Assembly (NCBI GenBank): GCA_964579325.1
Contig: CAZOHN010000001.1
Location: 62,001 to 126,000 of the forward strand
Origin: CAZOHN01 sp964579325
GTDB lineage: Bacteria; Pseudomonadota; Alphaproteobacteria; Rhodobacterales; Rhodobacteraceae
Length of the DNA: 64,000 bases
Direction of reading: 5' to 3'
A program made the position numbers and the translations under genes. Positions 35,479 through 48,674 of this stretch are shown piece by piece; position 1 is the first letter of the stretch, and each line of letters begins with the position of its first letter. The notes under the pieces were generated by a model. That model was not told where the DNA came from. It saw nothing but the letters and a program-made list of their open reading frames with translations, and made no database searches.

Positions 35479-37011
35479 TTATCGGTTCAGTAGCACGGCG
35501 GCTGTCGCCGCCGCGCCGATGGTTGCGCCTCCGAGCGCCCAGAGAAGCCCGCGGGCCAGCCGCGGTTTCTCCGGCGGCCTTGCTTCTTCAGTCTGTCGGA
35601 TCAGGGCACTCTCCGCCAGTTTCGGCAGCTTTGGTCCGAACCGCGCGAGAACGCGCGCGGTTTGAGCGAGATCACGCAGCAACGCACGCGGGCCGACATT
35701 CTGCCGGATGTAGTCCTCGACGATGGGTTGGGCGACCTTCCAGATGTTGATCGTCGGATTGAGCGACCGGGCCACGCCCTCGACCACCACCATCGTCCTC
35801 TGCAGGAGGATGAGTTCGGTGCGCGTCTCCATCCCGAAGCGCTCGGTCACCTCGAACAGGTAGGCCAGAAGCCGGGCCATGGAGATCCGGGTTGCATCCA
35901 TTCCAAAGATCGGCTCGCCCACACTGCGCAGAGCCCTGGCGAATTCGTCGATATCGCGATCCGCGGGAACGTAACCCGCCTCGAAATGCACCTCGGCGAC
36001 GCGGCGGTAGTCCTTGCGGATGAACCCAAAAAGGATTTCAGCATAGACCCGCCGGGTGTATTCGTCGAGGCGTCCCATTATTCCGAAATCGTAGGCGATG
36101 ATCTCGCCCTCGGCGCCCACCTTCAGGTTCCCCTGGTGCATGTCGGCGTGAAAGTAGCCGTCGCGCAGGGCGTGCTGCAGGAACAGCTGCAGGACACGCT
36201 CGCCAAGCGCGTCGCAGTCGTGGCCTGCCGCGCGGATCTCTGGGACATGGCCCATCGGTATGCCCTCTGCCCAGCCCAGTGTCATCACGTTGCGGCTGGA
36301 CAGGAACCAGTGCGGCCTGGGCACGCGGAAGCCCTTGTCGCTGGCGGTATTCGCGGCAAACTCGGCCGCGGCGGAGCTTTCGAGACGCAGGTCGAGCTCC
36401 CCCATCACCACGCCCTCGAAGTGGCGGATGACATCGGTGGGGCGCAGGCGCCGCGAAGCCGGCGACAGCGTCTCGATCAGCCATGCGGCGAAGTAGAAGG
36501 CGTCGATGTCCTTTCGGAAGGCCTGTAGGATGCGCGGGCGCAGCACCTTGACGGCGACCTCCTCGCCCGAATCTGTCAACCGCGCCCGATGAACCTGGGC
36601 AATCGACGCGGCGGCGACGGGTTCGGAGAACTCCGAGAATGACTGGTCGACCGGAAGCCCGAGTTCTTCCTCGATCATCCGCTTTGCTACCGCGGTCGGG
36701 AACGGCGGCAGCTTATCCTGCAGGACCCGCAACTGGTTTGCGACTTCGTCCCCGACGACGTCGGGACGGGTGGAAAGGACCTGGCCGAACTTGATGTAGG
36801 CGGGTCCAAGTGCAGTCAGCGCGCGCGTCGCGGGCGGCATCGACGGGTCACCCTTCAGGCCCAGCCACTTGAACGGCCACCCCAGGATTCTCGCCGCAAT
36901 GCGGAGGTTCGGCGGGGCGTTGAAGGCGTCGAGCACAACCCGCATGGCCCCGGTGCGCTCCAGAGTTGCGCCCGTCCGGATCAAGCGGACGATGTTGTGC
37001 GGGCCCTTCAC
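35479..37011 (-). CDS. ubiB: UbiB-type ubiquinone biosynthesis kinase-like protein
   Basis: A 510-residue ABC1/UbiB-family atypical kinase needed for ubiquinone synthesis. It has the family's KxGQ motif (YIKFGQVLSTRPDVV), the Ala-rich nucleotide loop in PVAAASIAQVHRA, the catalytic block GYFHADMHQGNL, and a DFG-like AYDFGIMGRL. Two C-terminal hydrophobic stretches (LLWALGGATIGAAATAAVLL) anchor it to the membrane. GTG at 37011 lies one base after the ubiE stop. It forms an operon with ubiE. Confidence 0.94.
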   Translation of the reverse strand: MKGPHNIVRLIRTGATLERTGAMRVVLDAFNAPPNLRIAARILGWPFKWLGLKGDPSMPPATRALTALGPAYIKFGQVLSTRPDVVGDEVANQLRVLQDKLPPFPTAVAKRMIEEELGLPVDQSFSEFSEPVAAASIAQVHRARLTDSGEEVAVKVLRPRILQAFRKDIDAFYFAAWLIETLSPASRRLRPTDVIRHFEGVVMGELDLRLESSAAAEFAANTASDKGFRVPRPHWFLSSRNVMTLGWAEGIPMGHVPEIRAAGHDCDALGERVLQLFLQHALRDGYFHADMHQGNLKVGAEGEIIAYDFGIMGRLDEYTRRVYAEILFGFIRKDYRRVAEVHFEAGYVPADRDIDEFARALRSVGEPIFGMDATRISMARLLAYLFEVTERFGMETRTELILLQRTMVVVEGVARSLNPTINIWKVAQPIVEDYIRQNVGPRALLRDLAQTARVLARFGPKLPKLAESALIRQTEEARPPEKPRLARGLLWALGGATIGAAATAAVLLNR

Positions 37012-37012
37012 G

Positions 37013-37765
37013 TCAGAGTTTCCACCCGGAATGCAGCGCGGCGACACCCATCGTCATGTTACGGTACCTGACCTGGTCGAACCCGGCACCGTGGATCATC
37101 GTGGCGAAGGTTTCCTGGTCGGGAAACCGTCGGATCGACTCGACAAGATACTGATAGCTTGCGCGATCCCCCGCCACGACCTGGCCCATGGCCGGAATCA
37201 CGTTGAACGAGTAACGGTCGTAGAGCCACTGCAGGCCCGGGTTCGGCAACTGGCTGAACTCCAGAACCATCAATCGCCCGCCCGGCCGGAGCACACGGAA
37301 GGCCTCGGACAGCGCGTCCTCGATCCGGGTGACATTCCGGATCCCGAAGCTGATCGTGTACACATCGAATGTTGCGTCCGGGAAGGGCAGGGTCATCGCG
37401 TCGCCCACAATCCAGGTCAGGCTGTCCGACAACTTCTCGGCCTCGGCCCGCTTCTGCCCTTCGACGAGCATCGATTCCGTCATGTCGAGCACTGTCGCCG
37501 TAGCGCCGGGCGCGCGTCGAAGGAATCGGAAGGCGATATCCCCCGTGCCGCCGGCGACGTCGAGTAGGTTCTGCCCCCTGCGCGGCGCCAGCCAGTCCAT
37601 CATGGCGTCCTTCCAGAGCCGGTGGACACCCCCGCTCATCAGGTCGTTCATCACGTCATAGCGGCTCGCCACGCGCGTGAAGACACCGTGCACCCGCCCG
37701 GCCTTCTCCGACTCGGGCACGTCCTCGAACCCAAAATGTGTAGTTTTCTCGTCTTCGTCAGCCAT
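37013..37765 (-). CDS. ubiE: Ubiquinone/menaquinone C-methyltransferase UbiE
   Basis: A 250-residue SAM-dependent methyltransferase that methylates the benzoquinone ring in ubiquinone synthesis. UbiE blocks are [20 protein letters not shown], the SAM motif [37 protein letters not shown], and [23 protein letters not shown] at 37765 is used because the protein aligns from there; the frame upstream would enter the divergent mutM region. It lies one base from ubiB. Confidence 0.96.
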   Translation of the reverse strand: MADEDEKTTHFGFEDVPESEKAGRVHGVFTRVASRYDVMNDLMSGGVHRLWKDAMMDWLAPRRGQNLLDVAGGTGDIAFRFLRRAPGATATVLDMTESMLVEGQKRAEAEKLSDSLTWIVGDAMTLPFPDATFDVYTISFGIRNVTRIEDALSEAFRVLRPGGRLMVLEFSQLPNPGLQWLYDRYSFNVIPAMGQVVAGDRASYQYLVESIRRFPDQETFATMIHGAGFDQVRYRNMTMGVAALHSGWKL

Positions 37766-37856
37766 CTGCCCTTGCCGCCACCGAGGAGTCTCCCTCCTTA
37801 TAGGGCGCCCGGAGGGGCTGTCCATGCGGCCCACCCGCCGCAGGGGGAGAGTGAGA

Positions 37857-38708
37857 GTGCCCGAACTTCCAGAAGTCGAAACGGTTCGGCGCGGTCTTGT
37901 GTCGGTAATGGAGGGCCGTCGCTTAGAAGGCGTGGCCGTCAACCGGCCCGACCTGCGCTGGCCGCTCCCCGAGCGAATGGCCGAACGACTCAAAGGTGCC
38001 CGCGTCGAGCGGCTGCGGCGGCGATCGAAGTATATCCTCGCCGACCTCTCGACCGGGGAGAGCCTGATCGTGCACCTCGGGATGTCAGGTCGAATCCTCG
38101 TCTCGGGCGTCACGCTGGGAGGGTTTCATCACTCCCACCCTGTGCCTCAGAAGCACGACCACGTGGTGTTCGAGATGGAGGGCGGGGGCCGCGTCACGTT
38201 CAACGACGCGCGCCGGTTCGGAGCGATGGACCTGATCGAGACAACCCGGGTGGAGGATCACTGGCTTCTGGCTGGACTCGGCCCCGAACCGCTCGGCAAC
38301 GCCTTTGACGAGGCCTATCTTGTGGCGCGACTGCGGGGACGGAACACGCCCGTGAAGGCGGCGCTGCTCGACCAGAGGGTCGTAGCCGGACTCGGCAACA
38401 TCTACGTGTGCGAGGTCCTGCACAGGGCGGGCATCTCACCCGCGCGCAAGGCCGGACACATCGCTTCGGACCGCGTTGCGCGCCTTGTTCCCCAAATTCG
38501 GGAGGTTCTTACCGAAGCGATCGAGGCTGGCGGGTCGAGCCTGCGCGACTATCGGAGGGCGGACGGGGAACTGGGCTATTTCCAGCACGCGTTTCGGGTC
38601 TACAATCGCGAGGGTGCGCCCTGTCCCTCCCCGGGGTGCGACAGAACCATCCGGAGGATCGTGCAGTCCGGCCGTTCGTCGTTCTACTGCCCGGCCTGCC
38701 AAAGATAG
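37857..38708 (+). CDS. mutM: Formamidopyrimidine-DNA glycosylase MutM (Fpg)
   Basis: A 283-residue base-excision repair enzyme for oxidised purines (8-oxoguanine). After removal of the initiator, the N-terminus reads [13 protein letters not shown], with catalytic Pro and Glu. Other motifs are [20 protein letters not shown] with the conserved Lys and the C-terminal zinc finger [20 protein letters not shown] followed by CPAC. The start is GTG at 37857 with GGGGGAGAG upstream; upstream in-frame starts lack the required N-terminal Pro. It is divergent from ubiE. Confidence 0.97.
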   Translation: MPELPEVETVRRGLVSVMEGRRLEGVAVNRPDLRWPLPERMAERLKGARVERLRRRSKYILADLSTGESLIVHLGMSGRILVSGVTLGGFHHSHPVPQKHDHVVFEMEGGGRVTFNDARRFGAMDLIETTRVEDHWLLAGLGPEPLGNAFDEAYLVARLRGRNTPVKAALLDQRVVAGLGNIYVCEVLHRAGISPARKAGHIASDRVARLVPQIREVLTEAIEAGGSSLRDYRRADGELGYFQHAFRVYNREGAPCPSPGCDRTIRRIVQSGRSSFYCPACQR

Positions 38709-38767
38709 CTTGAACCTTGCCGCCGCGGTGTTAGGACTCGCGCCCGACGCCAGCGAAGGGGAACGCG

Positions 38768-39544
38768 ATGGCCTACCAGACGATCATCGTCGAGGTTGAG
38801 GACTACGTGGCGACGATCCGGCTGAACCGGCCCGACGCCCTGAACGCCCTCAACTCCCAACTGATGGCCGAGCTCGCGGATGCCGTGAAGTCGGCCGACG
38901 GCAATGAACGAGTGCGGTGTATCATCCTGACCGGGTCGGAGAAGGCCTTCGCGGCCGGGGCCGACATCAAGGAGATGGCCGAGAAGACATTCGTGGAGGC
39001 CTTCACCGACGACCTGTTCACAGGTCCCACCGAACAGATCCTGCGCTGCCGCAAGCCGATCATCGCGGCCGTCTCAGGCTATTGCCTGGGTGGCGGCTGC
39101 GAACTGGCAATGATGTGCGATATCATTATCGCTTCGGAGACCGCCAAGTTCGGCCAGCCGGAGATCAACCTCGGGACAATGGCCGGAATTGGCGGCACGC
39201 AGCGGCTCACGCGGATCGTCGGCAAGTCGAAGGCGATGGACATGCACCTGACAGGTCGCTTCATGGATGCGGTCGAAGCGGAGCGGTCCGGTCTTGTCAG
39301 CAGGGTCGTCCCGGTGAAACGGCTCATGGAGGAGGCGCTCTCGGCGGCAAACAAGATTGCCGAAAAGTCCACCCTGACCGCCATGGCTGTGAAGGAGACA
39401 GTCAACCGCTCTTACGAGACCACCCTGAGAGAGGGGCTCCTGTTTGAGCGGCGGCTGTTCCACGCGCTGTTCGCGTCCGAAGACCAGAAGGAAGGGATGA
39501 ACGCCTTTCTCGAAAAGCGCACTCCGCAGTTCCGTGACCGCTGA
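38768..39544 (+). CDS. Enoyl-CoA hydratase
   Basis: A 258-residue crotonase-family enzyme of fatty acid beta-oxidation, hydrating 2-enoyl-CoA. Family marks are the N-terminal [17 protein letters not shown], the oxyanion-hole region [33 protein letters not shown], and the glutamates in [20 protein letters not shown]. Length and motif order match short-chain enoyl-CoA hydratases (FadB1/PaaF-like), but substrate range cannot be read. It stands between mutM and rpsT in the same direction. Confidence 0.93.
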   Translation: MAYQTIIVEVEDYVATIRLNRPDALNALNSQLMAELADAVKSADGNERVRCIILTGSEKAFAAGADIKEMAEKTFVEAFTDDLFTGPTEQILRCRKPIIAAVSGYCLGGGCELAMMCDIIIASETAKFGQPEINLGTMAGIGGTQRLTRIVGKSKAMDMHLTGRFMDAVEAERSGLVSRVVPVKRLMEEALSAANKIAEKSTLTAMAVKETVNRSYETTLREGLLFERRLFHALFASEDQKEGMNAFLEKRTPQFRDR

Positions 39545-39661
39545 AGGCGGACCACAGGGAAGCGAAAGGCCGCCGGAAATGGCCGTTGACTTGGCGGTGA
39601 GTCGGTCCTAGAAGCGCGTCTTCAAGTCGAAACGCAGCCCTTTTGAGGGACGAGAGAACAC

Positions 39662-39928
39662 ATGGCAAATACGCCCTCATCGAAGAAGCGCGCCCGCCAG
39701 ACCGAGCGCAAGACCGCGGTCAACAAAGCCCGCAAGTCGCGCATCCGCACGTTCCTCCGCAAGGTGGAAGAGGCGCTGGCGGTCGGCAGCAAGGACGCTG
39801 CAGCCGAGGCACTGAAGTCGGCGCAGCCCGAACTGATGCGCGGTGTGACCAAAGGCATCGTCCACAAGAACACGGCCTCGCGGAAAATCTCTCGTCTTTC
39901 GGCCCGGGTGAAGGCTCTGACGGCCTGA
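39662..39928 (+). CDS. rpsT: 30S ribosomal protein S20
   Basis: An 88-residue, very basic helical protein beginning [20 protein letters not shown], the S20 N-terminus, with [20 protein letters not shown] and [20 protein letters not shown] following. S20 binds 16S rRNA early in 30S assembly. A terminator follows directly. Confidence 0.97.
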   Translation: MANTPSSKKRARQTERKTAVNKARKSRIRTFLRKVEEALAVGSKDAAAEALKSAQPELMRGVTKGIVHKNTASRKISRLSARVKALTA

Positions 39929-39956
39929 TCGTCACCTCTATCGAAGCCCCGTATAG

Positions 39957-39978
39957 CGCCGCCCTAGGGCGGCGTTTT
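39957..39978 (+). terminator. Rho-independent terminator after rpsT
   Basis: A perfect 8-base stem CGCCGCCC with GGGCGGCG and two-base TA centre (39957-39974), followed by TTTT. It lies 28 bases after the rpsT stop. Confidence 0.78.
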
Positions 39979-40544
39979 GCTGTTCTGGCACCCCCATTGG
40001 TTGCATGGTCTCCGGCCCCATACGTTAACGAATTCCCTTTGTTTCGTTAGCAATTCGCCATGGGTGATGCAGCCGTGCAAGGGCCGGCTGGATTCGTTCC
40101 GCCGAAAGAGCCGTCAAGCGTGAAGTTCTGTTGCGGCGCTGGCTGCGGGCTTGGTAGCGTTCTCTTGCGATTCACGTCGCCTTGGGGGGGACTTGGGAAA
40201 GGCACGGAACCGAAGGTCTGGAAGCGGGGCATCGTGTCTCCGCTTCATGGGACCGGACCGAGGTTCCAGAGTGTCCCGATCACATCGCTTTCGGACGCCT
40301 GTCCGTTCCGTGTGATCGTGGTCTGCAGTGTGTCGGCCTGCCACGCCGTCAGATTGCAATGCCGACCTGTCCAAAGGCCGCTTGCTTGCGGTCATTCTCG
40401 GCTGGACTGCGGCGAAGCCGCAGAGCGGTCACCTGCGCGGGTCTTGGCCCTGCGCGGCCCTGGGCCTCGTATTTCGCACTTTCGCCGGGAGAGTGTCCCG
40501 GCGGTTTGTGAACGACCGGAAACCGGCGGATGGGTGCGACGAGA
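39979..40544. other. Non-coding region upstream of dnaA
   Basis: A 566-base stretch between the rpsT terminator and dnaA. No TTATCCACA-type DnaA boxes, AT-rich unwinding region or 13-mer repeats were found, so it does not look like a replication origin. It contains only a small AT-richer patch (40021-40060, GTTAACGAATTCCC). It should hold the dnaA promoter, but I cannot point to one. Confidence 0.6.
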
Positions 40545-41903
40545 ATGACGAGCGAGACATGGGGACTGGTACTGTCGGAGCTGCAGCGGACCGTGGGTCA
40601 GAACAACTACACCACCTGGCTTGAGCCTTTGGTCTTCAAATCCCTCGATGATGGCGTGGCCATTGTTCATGCCCCAACCAGCTTCGTCGCAAACTGGGTC
40701 GAGCGGCACTACGGGGAAACCATACTTCGCGAATTGGCGCGAACTGGCGTCGAGGTGCAGCGCCTCGAAGTGAAGGTCGCGCTGCGGTCGCCGCCGCGCA
40801 AGCACCCTCCGACCACGGTCGCGCGTCGTGCCAGCGCGATGCGTCACGGGGACGACATCGACCTTCCGGGCGCGCCACTTGACGGGAGATTCACGTTCGA
40901 CAGTTTCGTGGTGGGCAAACCGAACGAGCTTGCTCACGCCGCCGCGCGCCGTGTCGGCGAGGGTGGACCGGTATCGTTCAACCCACTGTTCCTTTATGGT
41001 GGCGTGGGCCTCGGCAAAACCCACCTGATGCACGCCATCGCATGGGAGCTTCAGACGCGCCGGCCTGAACTTCGGGTGGTTTATCTGTCGGCAGAGCAGT
41101 TCATGTATCGCTTCGTGCAGGCGCTTCGCGAGAAGGACATGATCTCCTTCAAGACGTTGTTCCGGTCGGTGGACGTGCTCATGGTTGACGACGTGCAGTT
41201 CATCGCAGGCAAGGACAGCACGCAGGAGGAGTTCTTCCATACGTTCAACGCGCTGGTGGATCAGAACAAGCAGATCGTGATTTCCGCCGATCGCGCACCC
41301 GGAGAGATCAAGGATCTCGAGGAGCGCATCAAGAGCCGCCTGCAATGCGGCCTCGTCGTAGATCTTCATCCGACGGACTACGAATTGCGTCTCGGTATCC
41401 TGCAAAGCAAGGCCGAATACTATCGGCGCCAGTACCACGGCCTCACAATAGAGAATGGTGTCCTCGAGTTCCTCGCGCATCGGATCACAAGCAACGTTCG
41501 CGTTCTTGAGGGTGCGCTGACGCGCCTGTTCGCCTTTTCCTCGCTCGTCGGCCGCGACATTTCCCTCGACCTCGCGCAGGACTGCCTGTCCGATATTCTC
41601 AAGCAATCCGAACGCAAGGTCACCGTTGAGGAGATCCAGCGGAAGGTCAGCGAGCACTACAACATCCGGCTTTCGGACATGCTCGGGCCGAAAAGGGTGC
41701 GCAACATCGCCCGACCGCGCCAGATTGCGATGTACCTCGCCAAGGCGCTCACCACGCGCAGTCTGCCAGAGATTGGCCGCCGTTTCGGGGGGCGCGACCA
41801 TACCACTGTCATGCACGGAGTGCGGCGCATCGAGGAGTTGAAGGGCAGCGACTTCCAGATGGCGGAAGACATCGAAATGCTGCGCCGGACACTCGAAGGC
41901 TGA
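40545..41903 (+). CDS. dnaA: Chromosomal replication initiator DnaA
   Basis: A 452-residue DnaA. Domain I is at ~1-75 (TSETWGLVLSELQRTVGQNN), followed by a short linker. The AAA+ domain (from FTFDSFVVGKPNELAHAAAR at ~120) has Walker A GGVGLGKTHLMHA and Walker B DVLMVDDVQFIAGK. The DNA-binding domain IV ends with RFGGRDHTTVMHGVRRIEEL, the conserved helix-turn-helix. ATG at 40545 is preferred because the conserved start TSETWG follows; an in-frame ATG at 40530 is an alternative. dnaN follows after 121 bases. Confidence 0.96.
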   Translation: MTSETWGLVLSELQRTVGQNNYTTWLEPLVFKSLDDGVAIVHAPTSFVANWVERHYGETILRELARTGVEVQRLEVKVALRSPPRKHPPTTVARRASAMRHGDDIDLPGAPLDGRFTFDSFVVGKPNELAHAAARRVGEGGPVSFNPLFLYGGVGLGKTHLMHAIAWELQTRRPELRVVYLSAEQFMYRFVQALREKDMISFKTLFRSVDVLMVDDVQFIAGKDSTQEEFFHTFNALVDQNKQIVISADRAPGEIKDLEERIKSRLQCGLVVDLHPTDYELRLGILQSKAEYYRRQYHGLTIENGVLEFLAHRITSNVRVLEGALTRLFAFSSLVGRDISLDLAQDCLSDILKQSERKVTVEEIQRKVSEHYNIRLSDMLGPKRVRNIARPRQIAMYLAKALTTRSLPEIGRRFGGRDHTTVMHGVRRIEELKGSDFQMAEDIEMLRRTLEG

Positions 41904-42024
41904 CCGCGCGCCAGTCGGTGCACCGGATGGTCCCGAAAGACCTTGTGCGTATCCCGGGATTGGCTCATTTTGCCGTCCCGGCCCGTGGCCTCGCCCGCCA
42001 CCCCGGCACAGAGGGAGCGAGGGA

Positions 42025-43143
42025 ATGAAGTTCAGCATCGAACGCGGCGCGCTGCTCAAGGCGGTCGGCCAGGCACAGTCTGTTGTCGAGCGGCGCAACA
42101 CGATCCCGATCCTCGCGAACGTCCTGATCGAAGCCGAGGGCGGAGATGTAAGTTTTCGCGCAACCGACCTCGACATCGAGGTGGTGGATCGCGCACCGGC
42201 GATGGTCGAGCGCCCGGGGTCCACGACCGTCTCTGCAGTGACGTTGCACGAGATCGTTCGCAAGCTGCCCGATGGAGCGCTGGTAAGCCTTGGGGCCGAT
42301 GCCGCCACCGGGCGGCTGACGGTGCAGGCCGGCAAGTCGACCTTCTCGCTCGCGACGCTGCCGAAAGAGGACTTCCCGGTCATGGCATCGTCGGAGTACA
42401 CCACGAACTTCACCATCCCGGCCCCGGTGCTGCGCCGGCTCTTCGACAAGTCGAAGTTCGCGATTTCGAATGAGGAGACACGCTATTACCTCAACGGCGT
42501 CTACATGCATGTGGCCCAGGGAGATGCGGGCCCGGTGTTACGCTGTGTCGCGACCGACGGGCACCGCCTCGCCCGGATCGACGCCGAGGTGCCGGACGGA
42601 GCGTCGGGAATGCCGGGCGTCATCGTGCCGCGCAAGACCGTGGGCGAACTGCGCAAGCTTCTCGATGACGACGAACAGAAGATCGCCGTGTCGGTGAGCG
42701 AGACCAAGGTACGTTTCGCCACGCCCGAAATCACTCTCACCTCGAAGGTCATCGACGGCACCTTCCCGGATTACAGTCGTGTCATTCCCAGTGGCAACAC
42801 GCGACGGCTCGAAGTCGACGCCGCCGAATTCGCGCAAGCCGTCGATCGAGTTGCCACCGTATCGTCGGAGCGGAGCCGTGCAGTCAAACTCGCGCTCGAC
42901 GAGGATCGTCTGGTACTGAGCGTCAATGCGCCTGACAGCGGCGCGGCTGAAGAAGAGCTCGCGGTAGCCTATGGGGACGACCGTCTCGAGATCGGCTTCA
43001 ACGCGAAGTATCTCCTCGAAATTGCAAGCCAGGTTGATCGGGAGAACGCGGTTTTCCTGTTCAACTCGTCGGGTGACCCGACTTTGATGCGCGAGGGCAA
43101 CGACATGTCGGCGGTCTACGTCGTCATGCCGATGCGCGTGTGA
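42025..43143 (+). CDS. dnaN: DNA polymerase III beta sliding clamp DnaN
   Basis: A 372-residue sliding clamp, a ring that holds the replicative polymerase on DNA. It starts MKFSIERGALLKAVGQAQSV and keeps ERRNTIPILANVLIEAEGGD, the ETRYYLNGVYMHV block and the C-terminal YVVMPMRV ending with the typical P-M-R. Length and three-fold repeat pattern fit the family. Ordinary order dnaA-dnaN-recF. Confidence 0.97.
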   Translation: MKFSIERGALLKAVGQAQSVVERRNTIPILANVLIEAEGGDVSFRATDLDIEVVDRAPAMVERPGSTTVSAVTLHEIVRKLPDGALVSLGADAATGRLTVQAGKSTFSLATLPKEDFPVMASSEYTTNFTIPAPVLRRLFDKSKFAISNEETRYYLNGVYMHVAQGDAGPVLRCVATDGHRLARIDAEVPDGASGMPGVIVPRKTVGELRKLLDDDEQKIAVSVSETKVRFATPEITLTSKVIDGTFPDYSRVIPSGNTRRLEVDAAEFAQAVDRVATVSSERSRAVKLALDEDRLVLSVNAPDSGAAEEELAVAYGDDRLEIGFNAKYLLEIASQVDRENAVFLFNSSGDPTLMREGNDMSAVYVVMPMRV

Positions 43144-43222
43144 TGGACCGGGCTGGCGGGGGCGCCGTTGCCCCCCTCGGCACACTCCCGGGAAGCCTCG
43201 GACAAGTGAAGAGGTGTCGTCC

Positions 43223-44317
43223 GTGCGGCTTGCCGTAACGTCCCTTCGGCTCTCGCACTTCCGAAGCCACCAGACTGCGCTGCTTGAGGCCGGCCCGGGC
43301 CTGATCGCGCTCTACGGCGCAAACGGCGCAGGCAAGACAAACCTCCTCGAAGCCGTGTCTCTGTTGTCACCGGGCCGCGGCCTGCGGCGGGCCGCACCCG
43401 AGGAATTGCCGCGGCAGCCCGAGGCGCTGGGCTGGAAGGTGGCAGCCGAAGTCGAAAGCCTTGGCGTGCGACACGAGTGCGAGACCTGGGCCGAGGCGGG
43501 CCAGTCGCGACAAGTAAGGGTCGACGGCAAGACGGCGTCTCAGGTCGTGCTCGGTCGCATCGCCAGGGTGGTCTGGCTCGTGCCGGCAATGGATCGCCTC
43601 TGGAGTGACGGACCGGAGGGGCGCCGCCGATTCCTCGACCGGGTGACCCTCAGCTTCGAGCCGGGTCACGCAGAAGCTGTACTCGAATACGAAAAAGCGA
43701 TGCGCGAACGGAACAGGCTGTTGCGGGACGGCGTTCGAGACGGGCGCTGGTATGCAGCCCTGGAGTCTCTGATGGCCACGGCCGGAGCGACGATCCGCGC
43801 CAACCGTCTGGCGGCGGTGGCTCGGTTGATGTCGGCGCAGAACGGGGCTGCGACCACATTTCCCAGGGCCGAAGTCGCCGTGATGGAGCATGGTGCGCAG
43901 GACGACCTCGCATCCGCGCTTATCGAATCTCGCTCGGCGGATCTGGCAGCCGGTCGGACGCTCGTGGGTCCGCATCGCGCGGACATGGCCGCTGTGTTCG
44001 CCGAAAAGGGCGTGCCGGCAGAGTCGTGTTCCACGGGCGAGCAGAAGGCACTCCTACTTTCGCTGGTGCTTGCAAACGCCCGTGCGCTGCGCGAGGACTT
44101 CGGGGCCCCGCCGATTCTGCTTCTTGACGAGGTTGCCGCCCATCTGGACTCCGGCCGCCGTACCGCCCTCTATGGAGAAGTGCAGGCCCTCGGAGCGCAG
44201 GCGTGGATGACCGGTACAGGGCCTGAGCTGTTCGATGGGCTGGCCCCCGGGGCGACGTTCTTCGAAGTGACCGAGAGCGACGGCCGCTCGTCCGTCGAAC
44301 AAAGGGAGGTGCCATGA
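43223..44317 (+). CDS. recF: DNA replication and repair protein RecF
   Basis: A 364-residue SMC-like ATPase that loads RecA at gapped DNA. It has Walker A LYGANGAGKTNLLEAVSLLS, the signature CSTGEQKALLLSLVLANARA and Walker B PILLLDEVAAHLD. GTG at 43223 has GAAGAGG about 8 bases upstream, so it is chosen over GTG at 43214, which touches that site. The stop overlaps the next gene's ATG by 4 bases. Confidence 0.95.
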   Translation: MRLAVTSLRLSHFRSHQTALLEAGPGLIALYGANGAGKTNLLEAVSLLSPGRGLRRAAPEELPRQPEALGWKVAAEVESLGVRHECETWAEAGQSRQVRVDGKTASQVVLGRIARVVWLVPAMDRLWSDGPEGRRRFLDRVTLSFEPGHAEAVLEYEKAMRERNRLLRDGVRDGRWYAALESLMATAGATIRANRLAAVARLMSAQNGAATTFPRAEVAVMEHGAQDDLASALIESRSADLAAGRTLVGPHRADMAAVFAEKGVPAESCSTGEQKALLLSLVLANARALREDFGAPPILLLDEVAAHLDSGRRTALYGEVQALGAQAWMTGTGPELFDGLAPGATFFEVTESDGRSSVEQREVP

Positions 44318-44748
44318 CACCGCAACGCGTGACCCTGATCACCCTCGGCGTCGCCGACCTGGCCCGGTCGCGGGCGTTCTACGCCGCACTTGGATGGCGT
44401 GAGCATGCCGAGAGCCAGCCCGGCGTGGCCTTCTACCAGATGCATGGAGCGGTCCTCGGGCTCTTCGGCCATGACGACCTCGCCGCCGACCAGGGTAGGC
44501 CGGGTGCCACGCTCGGCGTCGGAGCGGTGACGTTCGCCCAGAACTTCGAGACAGAGGCAGCGGTCGATGCCGCCTATGCCGCAGCGCTCGCGGCGGGCGG
44601 AACCGGTCTCAAGGCACCTCAGAAAGTGTTCTGGGGCGGGTACTCGGGCTACTGGGCGGACTTGGATGGGCACGTCTGGGAAGTTGCAATGAACCCTTTC
44701 TGGACCCTTGGCGATGACGGCTCGCTCACCCTGCCGGACGTCGCATGA
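44314..44748 (+). CDS. VOC-family (glyoxalase/bleomycin-resistance-like) protein
   Basis: A 144-residue vicinal-oxygen-chelate protein made of two beta-alpha-beta-beta-beta units: VTLITLGVADLARSRAFYAA and, in the second half, the GGYSGYWADLDGHVWEVAMN block with the metal-ligand Glu. VOC proteins include glyoxalases, dioxygenases and antibiotic-binding proteins; the substrate here is unknown. It is coupled by 4-base overlaps to recF upstream and lysE-like downstream. Confidence 0.88.
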   Translation: MTPQRVTLITLGVADLARSRAFYAALGWREHAESQPGVAFYQMHGAVLGLFGHDDLAADQGRPGATLGVGAVTFAQNFETEAAVDAAYAAALAAGGTGLKAPQKVFWGGYSGYWADLDGHVWEVAMNPFWTLGDDGSLTLPDVA

Positions 44749-45365
44749 CGATCACGGCGGCGCAGCTCCTGCTTTACGCGGGCGCCCTCCTGATCCTGTT
44801 CCTGACACCTGGTCCGGTCTGGGTGGCACTCATCGCCCGCGCAATGTCGGGCGGGTTCGCTCAGGCCTGGCCATTGGCGGTTGGTGTAACGATCGGCGAT
44901 CTTCTCTGGCCGCTGCTTGCCATTCTCGGGATGAGCTGGGTCCTTGGCCAATGGGGTGAGGCTCTAACCGTCCTCAAGTGGATCGCGGCGGGCATATTCC
45001 TCTGGATGGGCTGGGCCCTGATCCGTCATGCTGACCGGGCGCTTTCATCGGACTCGCGGCTGGTCCAACCGGGCAAGCTCGCCGGCTTCCTTGCCGGGGT
45101 TGCGGTTATCATTGGCAACCCCAAGGCGATCCTGTTCTACATGGGCGTCCTGCCGGGATTCTTCGATCTTCGCTCCGTCACCGTCACGGACATTGCGGCG
45201 ATCTGCGCAATGAGCATGGGCATCCCCCTCGTGGGCAACCTCGTCCTCGCCGTGGCACTCGACCGCGCGCGGCGGCTGCTTTCTTCGTCCACGGCTCGCA
45301 GCCGTGTGAACCGGATTTCGGGTGCGCTCCTGATCGCTGTTGGCCTGATCCTGCCTTGGGTTTGA
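44745..45365 (+). CDS. LysE-family amino acid exporter
   Basis: A 206-residue membrane protein with about six hydrophobic helices. The N-terminus LYAGALLILFLTPGPVWVAL has the LysE/RhtB motif TPGP, and GFLAGVAVIIGNPKAILFYM contains the family's NPKA block. Members export lysine, homoserine, threonine or similar. The substrate cannot be told. It ends the recF-VOC-LysE overlap series; gyrB has its own promoter. Confidence 0.9.
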   Translation: MTITAAQLLLYAGALLILFLTPGPVWVALIARAMSGGFAQAWPLAVGVTIGDLLWPLLAILGMSWVLGQWGEALTVLKWIAAGIFLWMGWALIRHADRALSSDSRLVQPGKLAGFLAGVAVIIGNPKAILFYMGVLPGFFDLRSVTVTDIAAICAMSMGIPLVGNLVLAVALDRARRLLSSSTARSRVNRISGALLIAVGLILPWV

Positions 45366-45413
45366 TCGACGTCGTCCGCGCCGTACTGAGCCACCAAATA
45401 TAGTGGCAGGTGC

Positions 45414-48626
<3,213 letters not shown>

Positions 48627-48674
48627 ACGGTGTTCCTTCCCCGAAACCGTTCTGCATGAAGAACGTTACCTCGG

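Noticed and set aside
39979..40544. Possible replication origin upstream of dnaA
   Set aside because: No DnaA boxes, 13-mers or AT-rich segment.
40392..42449. A 685-codon minus-strand frame opposite dnaA and the start of dnaN
   Set aside because: It is antisense to certain housekeeping genes, with no domain and shadow-type composition.
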